64,000 nucleotides of DNA from the NCBI RefSeq assembly GCF_963966145.1, contig NC_091046.1, positions 7,564,001 through 7,628,000 of the forward strand. Direction: 5' to 3'. Under the pieces are notes generated by a model. The model was given only the letters and a program-made list of their open reading frames with translations. It was not told the origin of the DNA and searched no databases. This document shows, piece after piece, positions 10,701-25,700 of this stretch. The translations under genes were made by a program, and so were the position numbers. Origin of the DNA: Tenebrio molitor. Its lineage: Eukaryota; Arthropoda; Insecta; Coleoptera; Tenebrionidae. Positions within the stretch are counted from its first letter, which is position 1; every line of letters begins with the position of its first letter.

Positions 10701-13700
10701 AATGCAATATCTCTCTATTAACATTTGTATAAGGCAAGTTGGGTTATTTTGTCGTCTTTTAACACGTATGTACTACCTCAGGTTAAAATATGTGCACAAC
10801 TTTTAAAATCAGACTACATATATCAATAAGACGTTTTTTAAACCCTTGCACACATTTTTTCTAAATTCCAACATGAACACTGCAGGTTCCCACTGTGGTT
10901 GTCGAAATTATTAGGTACTACTATTATTTTTGTCATCGCTGCTTAAACGAATTAAAACTTGTTTGAATAAAAACTGCATATTTACCACAACCTTTGACAT
11001 TTCCAGTTTTTAGTTTTTTTTTGTTCAATATCAAGTTTCATTCGCAAGAATTTATTTTTATTTATTTGTGATTTTTTGAAACGTTTAAAACAAAAAGATT
11101 TGTGTACATTATCCAAGATTAGCAATTTGCCCCAGCACAAACCTCTTAAAATAATCATCCACTTTATATTTGGTCATTACCTGGAAAGCGTCCAAAAATA
11201 ATTCATATTCCGAATTCCCGTTCGATTGGATCTTAAAATTTTTTATTTCATTTTCATGCAGTCTTGTGCTTTCCTTGTAACGACACATACCGGGTGACTT
11301 TTCATGATTGAAATTATTTTTGTTCGGTTGACAACACCTTTAGGATTTTATGTTGGTACACTTGACTGTCAAATTCAAATATGACAGTTCAAAAGTCAAA
11401 ATAAATCAAATGATCCTTATCACGATTATTCACGATTGCAAAAATCTTAACCTAGAAAATGAATCAACAGTTAACTCTATGACAAATGACGCATCAATTT
11501 TCAATTATTCGGGAATGCCAACCCACTAAATTACTTTTTAATCACCCGTTAACTAATACCGTGCCTTCAAATAAATTCGGAATTAGAGTAGGCTGTGATT
11601 TTAATATGAAGTTGGCAACATTCAATTTTTAAAGATAGCACAGCAGTGACATTTGACAGCACAGTACACGTGTTTATTCCAATTGTCACATAAAACTATT
11701 GACAACTGTCAGTGCTAAAAAGTCTACCAACCCCCAATCGTTAATAGACAAAATATGCAGTTTACTTTCTATTACCTAGAATCGAATAAAATGAAAAACA
11801 CGTCAATTTCGAGCGCATCTCGATCATTCATTACCTCGACTTCTCCTTGATCGATTACGTAGAAGTTATCGCCTTCGTCGCCTTGCTGAATGATTGCTTC
11901 ACCAGGTAAACACGTTACCGGGAACATGGCATCGAAAATATCCGATCTCTCGTTTTCGTCCAGATGCGAAAACAATACATTTTTGGCGATGGCCTTCGAC
12001 AGCGCGGCCATGGTTTTGTAGTCTTTGGGGACCACCTTCTTGACGTAACTGGTGGCATCTTCTTCGCTCACGGGTTCCGCCGAGATGCCTCCACGACGAC
12101 GCACGGGCTGCTGCGTGTGTGTCGGCAGAGGAGATAAATCTTCCGTGTCTTCCGGCGAAGTCACCTGTTGTTTGGCATCTAGAGCTTGCTCCTGGAAAAC
12201 AGACCGAAATTAAAATTTCCAGCAATCCTTCGATTTTATTCCCGAAAATTGAGAAGAAAAATTCACACAACAGATTCAAGGAGGCGTCTTTGGTATTTAC
12301 TTCCATCATTTCAGCACCTGCTCGAATAGCTGAAGTTAACGATCTGAAAAATGGTCGCACGCTGAAAACGTAAACACCTCGTACCTTCACCGTAATATGA
12401 GCTATAAAAAGCAACTAATACATTTTCTTCAGGAAGGAATGAGGCGGCCACAATCAATGTTAGGCAAATTAATGCAAGTTCTCCGCTAATAAATTCTAAA
12501 ACTCGGCGTTGCCCCTTTGCAACAAAGTTATAATTTTATTTCCCGCATTAATTCCAGGTGAACTTGGTATGTTCCATTTTTGTGCGCCACAATTGAGCCG
12601 TTACTAAATATAAAAGAACCAATTAATTTTTTTTTTACGTGGAAATCCACCCTTTACGGTCGGCTTGTGGTGGAATCTAAAACGACGCTCATCAAAAATC
12701 ACATTAATTCCGACAAATCGCGTGCATAAAAATGTTATAATTACAAATTTATTTATAAGCAGCCGAGGCCACGTGCAGCTGTTTTTTTTTCCAGCCCTTC
12801 CCCGACAACCCCAGAAGACATTCGAAATCTCTTCGGATTTTGGTAAATGTCGGTGAGACATGCATGCCATATAACAACATGCCACGTTTTAAACTCGACG
12901 CTTCTAACGGTGGAACTTTAAAATCGTGACTGCACCAGGTCGAAAAAGGGCACGACACAAGCTGATTGTGGATATTTGCGCCAGAACACGCTAGGAAATG
13001 GCTGAAAGGTCATAAGCTTTACGCCGAGCCAATTTTCTCGTTTGCTTCGCATTTGCATTGGTGGGCACAGCACCTAGGCACGAAAATTAATCGTCGGGAA
13101 GAGAAATTAAAAAAAAATACAATGTCCAGTCCAAATATGGACGACTTAACGACGTACCCAGTCAAAAACCTCATCCATTTGCCAACTGTTTTAATAATCG
13201 ATTTAATACGAACATAAATTTCGAAATTAATTTCGTTCGGCCTGATAAAAGCCATTGCTAAATCTTAATTAAAAAGGTTCGACGTCTTGATTCGAGTTAT
13301 AAAAATACGGAATCCCAATTTCTCTCTTTAATCGACCGATTCAAACGCATTTTCGTGAGGATACTCGTATATGATGGTGATGAAAAAACAACAACAACCC
13401 TGTTCGGTGGAAATTAAAAACCCAGACAAATAATTTCCGAACGGATGCTTCAACCCTTTGGTCACAACTTCGTATAATTGAAAACGGTCAACAAAGGTTC
13501 AACATTTATCGCCACGCTGGTTTGTTTACTTTTGCGTGGAATGATTAAAAGTAAAAAACTTATCCATGAAGTACATCCAGAATAAAAATAAATTTTGACG
13601 GCCGAGCCGAAATTACCGTCATCTTCGCGTTCACCTCGTTTATCGTCGCCATCAAATTATTGTCGACCATTAAAGTTTATACGAGACAGTTCCAATTTCA

Positions 13701-16700
13701 GGACCGTCGTGAAAATCGTCAAAATTATCGCGTGTTAATCTGAAATTAAAAAATCGGAAACGTTCCTAATGAATTCGTGCGCCGGAGAGATTTGACATTA
13801 AAATTTAATCGCCCATCAGTGTTGCAGCTTTTGCGGTAAATATCGATCAATTTGCGCTAAATTTGTTATTTTAAGACCGGAGCGATTAAAACGTTAGATG
13901 AGTGGCGTGCCAATTGTTTAATATACTAGGAGGGGCAATTAAAATAATAATTTCACCCTCTGTCGCTGTTTCCATGTGGGTTTTTTTTTTCGACAATGAC
14001 AGCCTTGACCCTTCACACTGACATAACAAATTTCTTCGACGTTATTACTCATTAAACTTATTGAGCGCACAATAGGCGCCTACGCCAACAAATTTCATAT
14101 TTACGAACACGTTCTATAACAATGTGAAAAAATATTAAGAGCGACTCGATAAAATTCCGAATTGTCTGTTCTTCCCCCTCTTGTTGACTTCTTCGGTGGT
14201 TATTTTCTTGTCCATTAAACTCTAGTGTTGTTGAGAATTTCCCGAATAAACACCGAACATGCAAGATAAATAAGTTTCAAGATACAGTACTAATCTGAAA
14301 TTCTCCAATAATATTTACCCTCGTTTTCCATTTTAATAACGTCAAGCGCTCATCTAAATGTTCGATTTCTCCATAAATTTGAAATGAAACAGCACAAAGT
14401 TGTTGCCAAGATATTAAATGGAAAATTATTTTATTAAAAACGTATGGAGCTCGTTCATGTTAACAATAATTTAGATTGATTAATTAATGCTCGGTTATTT
14501 TACATTTGTAACACTTTAAACAGTCATCTTTAATTAATGTTAAATGATAAATCACTGTAAATTATTTTTGGCATAATTGAACTTGATTTATAGGCCACGC
14601 GATATTAAAAAAGGCTTTAGTCATTGTTGCACTTCTATTTTCGACGGACACAACTATTTTTACAAGTATTAAAAAGTTTTCACTGTTTACAAGAAATAAT
14701 AATATGTATTTATAAATAGAAAAATATGTTCACACCTGGACATTTTACCATCCAAATATCATTAAAAATTGATATACTGATTTTATATACACTTATTAAT
14801 ATACATTTTTCAATCCTTAGTCCATCGTTGTGAATTATATATTTTTTTACAAAACTCTGAATCTATAAATACCTACACTGTTTTCAAATGTAAGAATATT
14901 GATCCAATCGAAATTGTTTATTCTAAAACCCAGTTTTCGATGTCAATATTCCCTGGTGTGGTTCACAATATGTTTAAGAGTAATTTGTGATTATGTATCG
15001 TAACGCGTCACATTACGCCTCGTGATGGGATAACCGTACAGTATCGATACAAATATCATACAACGTTTTATCTACTATCAATTATTTATTATCCCAAGAC
15101 ATTTAATTCTGCAGAAAATTAAATCACGACAAACGTACAATAATTTTTTATGGAAAAATGTCAGATTACCAAACTCGTGCGACAAAATATGTTACTGCGA
15201 CACTTAAATGAACATGATAAAATTTGACAAATAAAATCGTGTCAGAAGTATTTAGGCATGAATTTTATACAAATTAAATAAGTCAACTGTTAAAAAACAC
15301 ATTTACGTTACTTTGTTTTGCAAAATTCACACCACCTGATTCACAATGTAATAATTATTCGTTTCCTTCTAAAAATTGCAAATAAAAAATATCAACATAT
15401 TACGGTAACTATTAATTATTATGGAATAAACTAAAGACGTATTTTTCTGATTTGGTAAGTTAAAAAAATATTACATATTTAAAACGTACTTTCAGATTGA
15501 TTGTTAACAGAAATTGTAATCAACGAACGCCTTGGAAATATGTATATATTTTAGCGTAACAAAATAAACATTTTGTTACCGTTACTGCAGTAATGCCGCC
15601 ATGATCACACCGAAGTGCGTACCTTGAGTCGATTGCAAAAAAAATCGAGTACATCGAATTTTCTATACATAGTTTAATTCATCCTTTTTGATGTCAATTT
15701 TGATATTACCGAGACAAGCAAAATGTCAAAACTTTTCATTTCTTACGTCAGACAGACATAACCTATTTGAAAAAGCATGCCATTAAAAGTCAGAAAAATA
15801 AAAAAATAGTGCCCTTGATTTTTATGATGTACTCGATTTTTTTGCAATCGACTGTATATTTCTTTTCCAAGCTTCTTAATATTTAAAGTGTTTCATTACG
15901 ACTACGAAAACCGGTAACGCAATACGCCTATTTCCGTTATGGCAGGTGTTCTTCCATTTTACGTTACTACGAAAAAACTCAACTACCAACTCATGTCTTA
16001 ATAATTTGTCAAAATAAATAAACATCTTCGTTGTCATGTATTAAATACCGCAAATCGACCAAATTTTTAGAGTAACATTTAAAAAAAACCTAACTCAATA
16101 ATGAACAATCACAAAAACAGCAAAAGTTTATTTTGAAACACTTCATTTATGTATTTTTTATTGTTTCAAAATAGAATAGAAATAGAAACGTGAAATAGTA
16201 AAATCAATCACTCAGATGCTGTAAACGTGAAAATTTCTTTGTACAAGTTTAAGAACGTGCACACGCGAAAAACTATAAATAAAGCGACAAATTTTGATTC
16301 GAGCACCAAAAATATAATAATTATGTATAATAAACATAACGCAAATTCGTATTTGGATAGTTGCGTGACAGCGAATACGATAATAGTAATTATACACCAA
16401 GGTAGAGAAGACATTTTTTAAGCCGAGGTAGTTTATTAAATAAAAAAATAAAGAAGCGAGGCTTAAAATTGTCTTCTCTACCGTGGTGTATATATAATTT
16501 TTTTCACTACTAGATACGTTAAAACCCTTTCTAATAATAATTATTAATTAAATTATTTTGTCCGATGCGACGATCCGAGTTCTCATTTTTCAACGGTTGC
16601 TATGAAAATTGAAAATCGTCTGTCTACGTTAACCAATGAAATCAAAGAAAATCTTTCGTTGCTAGGTGACGGCTGTTCATTATTAACTATGTAGTAGGAG

Positions 16701-19700
16701 AGAAATTCTACTTCTGGGTTCAGTTCGAGAGTCAATAATGACGCCTTCTAAGACTAGTAGTGAAAAAAATAACACATACTATTTTTTCTACAAACCTTCA
16801 TAACAAATTATTTAAGACATGTTAAGCTAGTTTACTTTACAGCCGCTCATCAACGGAGATAATAACTTCACGGACGCCCTCAGCGGAGATAATAACTTCA
16901 CGGACGCTCTTCAGCGGAGATAATAACTTCACGGACGCTGGTCAGCTCGTTTGATGCCATGACAATGAAGTGACACTTAGCATTACCAATGCAGCAGTGC
17001 AATGTCATATTTTACGGACGTTTGAAGAAAAAACATATTTTTATATTTGTTGGAACTCTCTTTCGAAAAATGTGCAACAGCAGAACAGAACAAATACGCT
17101 TTTTCTGATCAAAATTATCGTCAATTGACAAACACAACTGCATAATTATGAAGGAAATTGTAAAATTGCCTCGATTCAATCCTGCCGAGGCTACAAATGC
17201 CGAATTTGTACCCAGTGTGATCACGTTTTCATTATACTGACATGCCATTAAATTCAAAATTTTCATTCTGCGTACATTTTACTAAGACGGTTTGCAAACA
17301 CGCATAAAACTAATGGTTCTATTTTATGAAAGGCCCATTACGTGAGAATTTTGTACTACGATCTCCGTTAGATAGTAATTTGCTTTATTATATTTTGAAG
17401 TAATAGCTTTGCCGATCGTAAAGTCGTGTGCCGTGGTGGACGGGAAGCTCTTGTAACGAGATTGCGCCACAGTAACGGCCCCACTTAGGGATTACTAATT
17501 AATTATTAACTCTGCAATGTTTGTATAATAAGCGACGTGCATTACCTCCCCGATGTTCGCAGAATACGTTACATCTAACAGCAGACCCCGCTTGCTAATA
17601 ATTGATTTCTACGTTCCATTTATTAAAAGCTTAATAACATAAATGGGGGCGTACCTATTCCACATAAATCCTGCAACTCACGGATTACCGTCATTACGGC
17701 ACAATCGGAGCATCCATCGAACCAGCACCATTTCTGCGAATCCCCGACGCCTAATCCTTTACAAAATTTATAGATTGTAGATTAAACGCATAACGCCTCC
17801 TCGGCCCGCCATTATCGCTCAATTTCTTAGAGCACTTCGCCTTAATTGCAACTGATAGATACTTAATCGCAAATCGTAAAATTACCATTTTATCAGATAT
17901 CAACCGGCGTCGTCACCTGGGGGTTGCTCGCCAACTCGATGAATTTACGAGGCACGTCGAAATTGAATCTGAATCCTCACTCCGGTAGGAGACATGCCGG
18001 GATCGCAATTTCCGGAATTATTCTTCACAAACATACGAAGCATTCAACTTTGGAATCTATCACGGAATATTTGGGACGCGCACGAAACCGTCTCGTCCTC
18101 GCTGTCATTTCTTGCAAAGAGCCGACCAATTTTTAAGTACGAATATCTGGATGCAGTGTCATGCGTGACACATTAAAACTGACTATTTTTAGGTTGCAAT
18201 TTCGAAATTTCAATGAACAAGAGACACCACATCTCAATGTAATTTATTTTTGGAAAAACAAAAATATATGTAGTCCGATTCCAGGTTTTCCACGTTTTCC
18301 AATGAAACACTTTTCACGGAACCACTCCGAACAACTAAACCAAAGCTACCTGCCCGTTAAATACTTATTTGTTGACTTTGCTCTGACGAAATTCTCTTAA
18401 TCCATACTGTAATAATTCTATTTATCTGATAGGACATGAAAGAATTCCTATGCCAAACAAGCCACTTCAAAACTCTAATTCCACCCTCTCGTTATCAGGC
18501 GGTTATGTAATTTTCTCCTCGTTTGAAACAGTCGAATCGCACTGTACGACGTGGGTGTATCAAAAACAAAAATTTTATTTTATTTAAGACGTTTAACGAG
18601 AGCGGTGCAAAAATTCGCTCAGATATGAAATAGCATTTTTCTGTCAAGCCAAAGTCTTAATGTTAATATTAAATCCTTGAAAACGTCTATTTTTAAAGCG
18701 CCTGTTGGTGGAAAGACTAAATAAGATATTGCGACAAAAAATTCGGAACAGGTGTGGTGTAATAACATTATGATGAATCGCACTGGTCGGCTGATAAAAT
18801 TAAGATTTCTACGTTGGCGTAAGCGAGTGACGTGCGATGTTGATATGTGTGGCTTATCAGGAAGGAATGGTCAAAAAAATTCGACCTGCGACATGGAGGA
18901 GGCATTCGTTTATCGGAGGTGATGGCGCGCAAGCGAGATTACACTCGATGGGAATTAAAATTCACTGCGTGCACCGTACCTGGGGCATTATGACGAAGAA
19001 GCCTTGCACAGATGGAAAATTAAGGTCGCACTATGCTTCAGGACGTGTAGGAAAGCGCAGTAACGACCACGCGACCCCGCCACAGCGCGACTCTCCGGTC
19101 ACTACTAAAGTTGGATTGCCGGCACGCTACTGAAGCGAGAATTCATTGTGGATTGAACAAATTCGCGGCTTTGCACTCCTGAAGCTTCCAGGCGAGCCGA
19201 CAGCAAAAGCGCCTCCGATTGCCCATCAATTAACCAACTAGTCACCAATCGGCGTCGACTCCAACAGCGAGAAAAAAAAACGAAAAAAGTTCCACTAGGC
19301 CAGACCAAACCACTTTCATTCAAATTTCCTATCAAATGCAAAAAAACTCGTCCAAATGAGTTCACCTGCTGTTCGGAAGTGGATTGCAATTTAAACTTCC
19401 CGATCGGGGTTGAAAACAACAAACAAACTCTTCGGAACGCGCCTCTTCGGCATTCATTACAGTTTCCACATGATGTTCAAAGGTCGGGTCAACTGCTTCC
19501 ATTAACGTGTTAATTGAGTCTCTGCCAAATGTTTATTTATTGCTGTTTGCGACATCTACGATGTGGCCTGAAGAGCGTTCGAAAACAACATCGGAAGCGA
19601 ATGCCAAATTGTTTTTAATATATTGGGGAGCGCTTCGTCACCGATGAGAATCGCCTATTTCCATATTTTGTCCTATTTAAGTGATCGAAGAATGTTTCGC

Positions 19701-22700
19701 GTATTGTTGAAAGAATTTTGCTCGTAAAGATCATAGCGGAGAAGTTGGGCGTGAGACGTCTGCTTGGCCGAGGAATGGGAACGAAAAATGCGTGACTTAT
19801 GAATGACGGTGGTGAAAAAATTTAAGCTTTGATGTCGGAATAAATGTGAGCGTACTTACAGAGTGAGAGTTAAATGGATGGGCCGCGACAAGGGAAATAT
19901 TAACGTGTTTGGTTAAATGTTAACCCAGAAATGTCGATAAAGTGAGTAGAAGAGGTGGAAGGGGACGTTATCGTCCCACAAGAACGTCATTCCTCTTCAT
20001 TTTTTTTTTTAAATTCCGACTTGATAAAGTCTCGTCGTCAATATTACATTTTTATAAATAAAAGAAACGGTAAAACAGAATGTTGGTTCTCTTCAACAAA
20101 AACAATTACAACGCTACTTCAACGTTCAGACAACATTATGTCAAAAAGACAATTCGTTCCATTTTACAACGAAATTAAACTGTTTCAATTAGAGAGAACA
20201 TTACAGTGTACTAAAAGTTAAACAAAATTCCCGTTTTATTGGGCATGTATTTTTATTGGTTTTAAGTTATTCAAATGGTGAAAAAATTCTATTCTTCACT
20301 TCGCTGCCATCAATAATAGTACATTCTTCTACGAGCGTATAATGATGACTATTATTCAAGAGGATGAAAATTCCAACACGAGCCGTAAGCGAGTGGTGGA
20401 ATCGTCCGAGTGAATAATTATACGCGAGTTGAAGACTAGACTCTCTCCACGACTATACCAAGAAAAGTTTGCCTATCTAGATGTAGGAGAATTTGAATAC
20501 GATTGATAGATTATTATGTTTCAAAATTGTTTCAATGAGGATGACAAGTTTCGAATAAAATAAAAATCTAAAAACTACATTATGGCCGAAAAAATTGTGG
20601 TTAAATGACCTGGTTCTTACTTTTGTCTGCATTAACGTGCGACGTCAATTTGTCAGCTGTCACATCATGGATGTCAAACGTCATTTATTCAGCGTACAAG
20701 CAATGGAGTGGATTTTTTTTTGGAAAAAAAAACTTTTTAGAAAAAAATCAACGAGAATTTTCCTGATTTTCCTAATAATAATTAAAATGGTGCTCGAAGT
20801 GAGGTTATACCGCGTGAGGAACAATTACTGTTTGAGTTGGCAATAAAAATGTTTACTTTAAATTGGCAAGACTATGAATTGTACCTATTTCCGCTTGTTT
20901 TATTGTCATTATTAACAACTGACATAAATTTCAAATTTCATCGTCTTGCTTTTTGTAATATTTTATTAATAATTGGAGTCATTCATTTGGAGTAGCACCT
21001 TTAAATTAAATGTCTTTTCGTCGCTCTAATTTGTTTGTTTTAAAAAACTCTTAATTTTTCAACAAACCGTTGTTTCGCATCACGCATATCCTAATTTTCG
21101 GTGATCTTTCAAATCACGTCACTTCCGGTTATGTGACAAATTTAGCCAACAGGGACACAAAAAAGTCACTATAGTTTCATCTTCAACTCAAACAATAACT
21201 ATTGCTCACGCGGTATATCTGAAAGAAACGTTAAAACACAGCAACTCAAAACAAAACTTGTGTTTGAAATAAATGGAGAAACCCCACGGTTTGATTGATA
21301 TATTTTTTTAAAAGCTCGTTACTTACCTATATTTTTTTTATATGTAATTATTTAGTTACTACATATTTCTGAGGTTTAGTTAATTTTCAAAATTCTTCAC
21401 TGATTAGGGAATTAATTTGAAATAAAATACTTTTTCATGCCAAGTTTAGCAACTTTTTTTTTTTCGTTTTAACTATCACCTAAAAACTTACTGATACAAA
21501 AGTAGAATAAAAATTAGACTTCTATTTAAAAATTCTCAATACTGATCATCAATTAAATCTTGCCTTTTTATTTAAACTCAAAAATACATAAAATTTGATA
21601 TCATAAAGATGTTTATTTAAACTAAAATAATTTTAGTGTAATTGTTAAATATACGTTCTGTATTAGATATTCTTAATTTAATGTTTGGAAAATACTCCGT
21701 CTTACTGCTGAAAAATTATTCACTGTGTATAATTACAATTTGTAAAAAAAGTAATATTTCCTTCTTTATTTCAATACTACTATTAATTATTACTAATATT
21801 ATTTCTCTAAAAATTTTGGCTGCAAAACCGTTCGATATTAAAAGCACAAAAAAATCTTCTCTTTCTCCTTTTATACCATCGATACGTGCCAGTTTCACCA
21901 ACTTTCAAAGATTTTATTATAAAATCAGTTTCATTATATGTAATTATCTACTTTTACTGTACGCTTTTAATCACACTAAAAAAATATAACCCACATGAGA
22001 CAAATTGATTTTCAAAAAATAACAAACATACATTATCACTAAATTGTTGTCTCAAATAACGCTGTTTTGTTTCGTTCAAATAATTTTAAATTACCTAATT
22101 GCATATTGTTCCAACAGAAAATAACATTAAACATTGGAAAATTTAATAAACCCAAAAAAATAGGAAAATGAGATTTATTAATACGTTCGCTCGTCTACTA
22201 TAATTATTTTTGTATTGTTTTATTTTCCTTGTATTAAATTTATTGTAAATTACAATTGAATTCCAAATTGATTTATAAATAACAACCAACGCACAACTCC
22301 TCTGCGTGAAGCAACAGAATCCTTAGGACTACAAACGTTAGGGTAATTTCAAAGGAATCCCTCCCTTGTTCAGTTTACCCAAGAGATAACTAGTTATGAG
22401 GGAACAGCAACAAGAAACCAATTAGAACGGTTCGTACATGAGTAATTTAACACGTAACCCAACAGAAGCAACGTTAAAAAAACATTATCGAATTCTTAAG
22501 AGGCAATAACAAACTTCTAAAAGGCTTAATTATCGTCGAGGTTACACATTAATAAACTCAACTAAGTTGCTTTTATAAAAACCCCAACTAGCGCTCTCTC
22601 TGGTCACTCCGGTGAAGCTTCCTCGCACGCTATTCGTGCGCGTCTTCGATTACAAAAACTGCAGTATACTTGTTTCTAATTACACGTTGACGACGATTGT

Positions 22701-25700
22701 CACGTGTGCATTTTAAAAATAAAATAACATATAAAAGTCCTTCATAATTATTCCGACCTTTGAACTATGGTAAAAAGCGCGCAGCATGAAAGCACACGGA
22801 ACCTTCAAAGTGCACATTCCTCGCATGCGTGTTGCGCGATTTTGCAAAAGTGCATCCACACCAATGCTCGCAAAAAAATTCTTATCTCGTCGTACAGCGC
22901 CAAAATGGGGAATTCCACCGTGGAACATTTCACTTAATCAATTGCTTCACTTTTACCTGGTTTCGACGCGGTTCCGCCCGCATTTTTATCGACGCTCCTT
23001 AGCATTCATTTGGGGCGCAAATGGGGCGTGCAAACGTGGCTCTACTGCATTCGCATCTTATCGCGGTAGTCGTGCGACGTTTCGAAAATGCTACTAATCG
23101 AAAATATTGGGGTATTCGGTCGGGGGCAAGGCGACCTACGCACTTTGGACAGGACCTTCCAGTTCGAGATAATCTACTTTCACGGATTGGAACGTGGCCG
23201 CGGAAAAACCGATGCAAAAATGAACAGCTAAAAACGCAGTCGGACGGATGCTCTCGCTACATCCTGTTATGTTCTTGTTTTTGTTTTCGGGCCGATTTTT
23301 GCATGCACACGACACGGGACAATTTTCCATGATTTCATCGCGATCGAAATGTTACATCGTCAAAAAAACTTTTCCCGCAAACAGTATTGTAAATATTGAT
23401 CCTAGAATTAAGAGACTGGTTGACACATAATGTTTTTGGTATTCTCTGTAAACAGGTGTCTACACTTTTATCTCGTGCAATGATGTTTTCGAAAATGTTA
23501 ATGTACCATAATTACTATTTAGTAAAAAAGATTTTGAAAAATCGTGCTCGCTCGATAACAACATAATAAAAAAACAATTTTCAATGATTGTCGATTATTG
23601 TCCCAACTAATCAAAATTTAAACAAATCACTCCTGTTGTCAGAATAAATTCAGTGGTTGTTATTTAATGTCTATTTTTCGTTTTGCGAAATTTACCCATG
23701 GAGTTCGAATATATGTGACCATATGGTCGTCGATAGAATCTTGTAAAATAATACCGTTACAAAATACATAGGGGGTCGCTATTTCCTGCCCGATAGTGGA
23801 ACACTTGCGGTGTAAGTTTTATTTTTCTTTGTCGACGTGACGTTTTGGAGATCGGCACGAGTTTTCATTGTGGATATTTCACAAAAGCAACACAAATTTT
23901 TGTAAGAAAAGAAAGACTAATTAAAGTGAATCTACATTGTGTAAATGACGTTGTCCTACCTTGTACTGTGTTAATTCAGAGAGGCCGGACCGTTGAGAGT
24001 TGTTAAATGAAACAATTGAATACACTACACTTAACGTTTATTTAACAACAAAATATTTTATTTCAGTTTGGTACATATTAAAATTGATAAATAGATATGA
24101 TAAAATTAATAGGCAATGGGCAATGGACTTTCGATTTAAGCGTCATCTAAATAAAATTCTTTTTTTGACCAATAAATTGAAAAATAAATAAACAAATTAT
24201 CAAAAACAAAAATATGTTGCTTTATATTATTTTTGGAAGACGAATTATGTTATCCAATAAAGGTTTAAACTGCTTCCCGTTTTGAACACGTGAATATTCC
24301 AGTTGAACCACTCTCAGTCAACTCTACAATAAGGGGGAAAAAAGAAGGAAAAGGTAGCAGACAAGACGACTTCACGTGTTGGTTGAAGGAACGGCCATCA
24401 GTTCATCTATCGGGTGTTCATTTAAATTTTTCCTCAAAGTTGGCGTTGAAGAGTCGATTGTGAACGCACCATTCGTCAGTCTGCGGAGTAAAAACACAAA
24501 CAACGGAAAAAGTGGGGTTACGTTTAAGCAGCTGATCTGTGACCGTAATCTGTGGTGCGTTCACAATCAATTCTTTAACAACTATTTTGACGATAAATTT
24601 AAATGAACACTCGATAAAAGAAGTCTATAAAAATCGTTTACGACAATTTCGAACAATACTATCTTAGCGAGAATACATTTTTCCTTTTGTTTAATTCAAG
24701 AAAGGGTCACTTGTTTCGCCACAGCAAATTTAAAAGAAGTAAACGAACTAGAAGAACTTCCCGGGTCACATGAATTAACGACCGTCAGTTCACCCATGAG
24801 TGATTTTAAAAAACTCTTATTATTTCTGAAAAATTATCTGCACTGGACTACGTTTCCTTTTCGTTTGATTCCAAAGATATCACATATTCCGCCACAGCAA
24901 AATTAAAACAAACAAAGAAAAATATATGAAATGCTTTTTTTTTCCCTCATGAACCAATGACAATCGTAAACTTTGAAAAAATAGACTTGAAAATTAGAAA
25001 CTAAGTGAGCAATGCTTTCGGTACTGTTCATTAATTAAAAGTTTAGTGATCGGCGGTCGTACTGTATGTTGCTGAGATACTCCACTTTCTCACCCCTCCT
25101 TCCAAACGTCCAATCAATTTCGGTAAAGCCGGCGTTTGAGTTTACAAATTACGAATTTACAAATGAATTTAATTCTCTGATTTAAATTCATCGATTAATT
25201 TTTTCCCCCAAATTTGTCAAACACGTGTTTCGTTGCAATCTTTTTCCCAAGAACGTCTGTTTCAACCTTTCGGATACCTCGATTGTAAAAATTGTTATAA
25301 GGTCGACAAATTTCAGTTTGAGTCATAACCAAAATTATAATGCCACCAATACTACACGTTTTTAAAAATTACACTACTCGTTCAACAAAAATTAAATTTG
25401 TGGCAAAAATATCGGGTGTTCATTAAAATTTATCCTCAAAGTAGGCGTTGAAGAGTGAACGCACCATGGATTACAGATCACGGATCAGCTGTTTAAATCT
25501 AACCCCGCTTTTTGGTTGTTTGTGTTTTTACTAATTATGCAAACTGACGAGTGGTGCGTTCACAATCGAGTCTTCAACGCCAACTTTGAGGATACATTTC
25601 AATGAACAGCCGATACAAATGTTCCCATTCTACATGCTTATCACAACAGTTACTTAACTCAACTCAAAATACACGTCCCACTTTTGCAAAAAGTACCTTG

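Noticed and set aside
18837..19133. 98-residue plus-strand frame
   Set aside because: No homology recognised, and an equally long antisense frame overlaps its end; likely non-coding intron.
21642..21989. 115-residue open frame, hydrophobic
   Set aside because: Ile/Leu/Lys/Asn-rich composition is what AT-rich DNA gives by chance. No motifs, and no splice or promoter context.
22786..23332. Overlapping 100-residue frames on both strands
   Set aside because: Open frames in a CpG-richer patch on both strands at once, with no recognisable domains; kept only as a compositional island.
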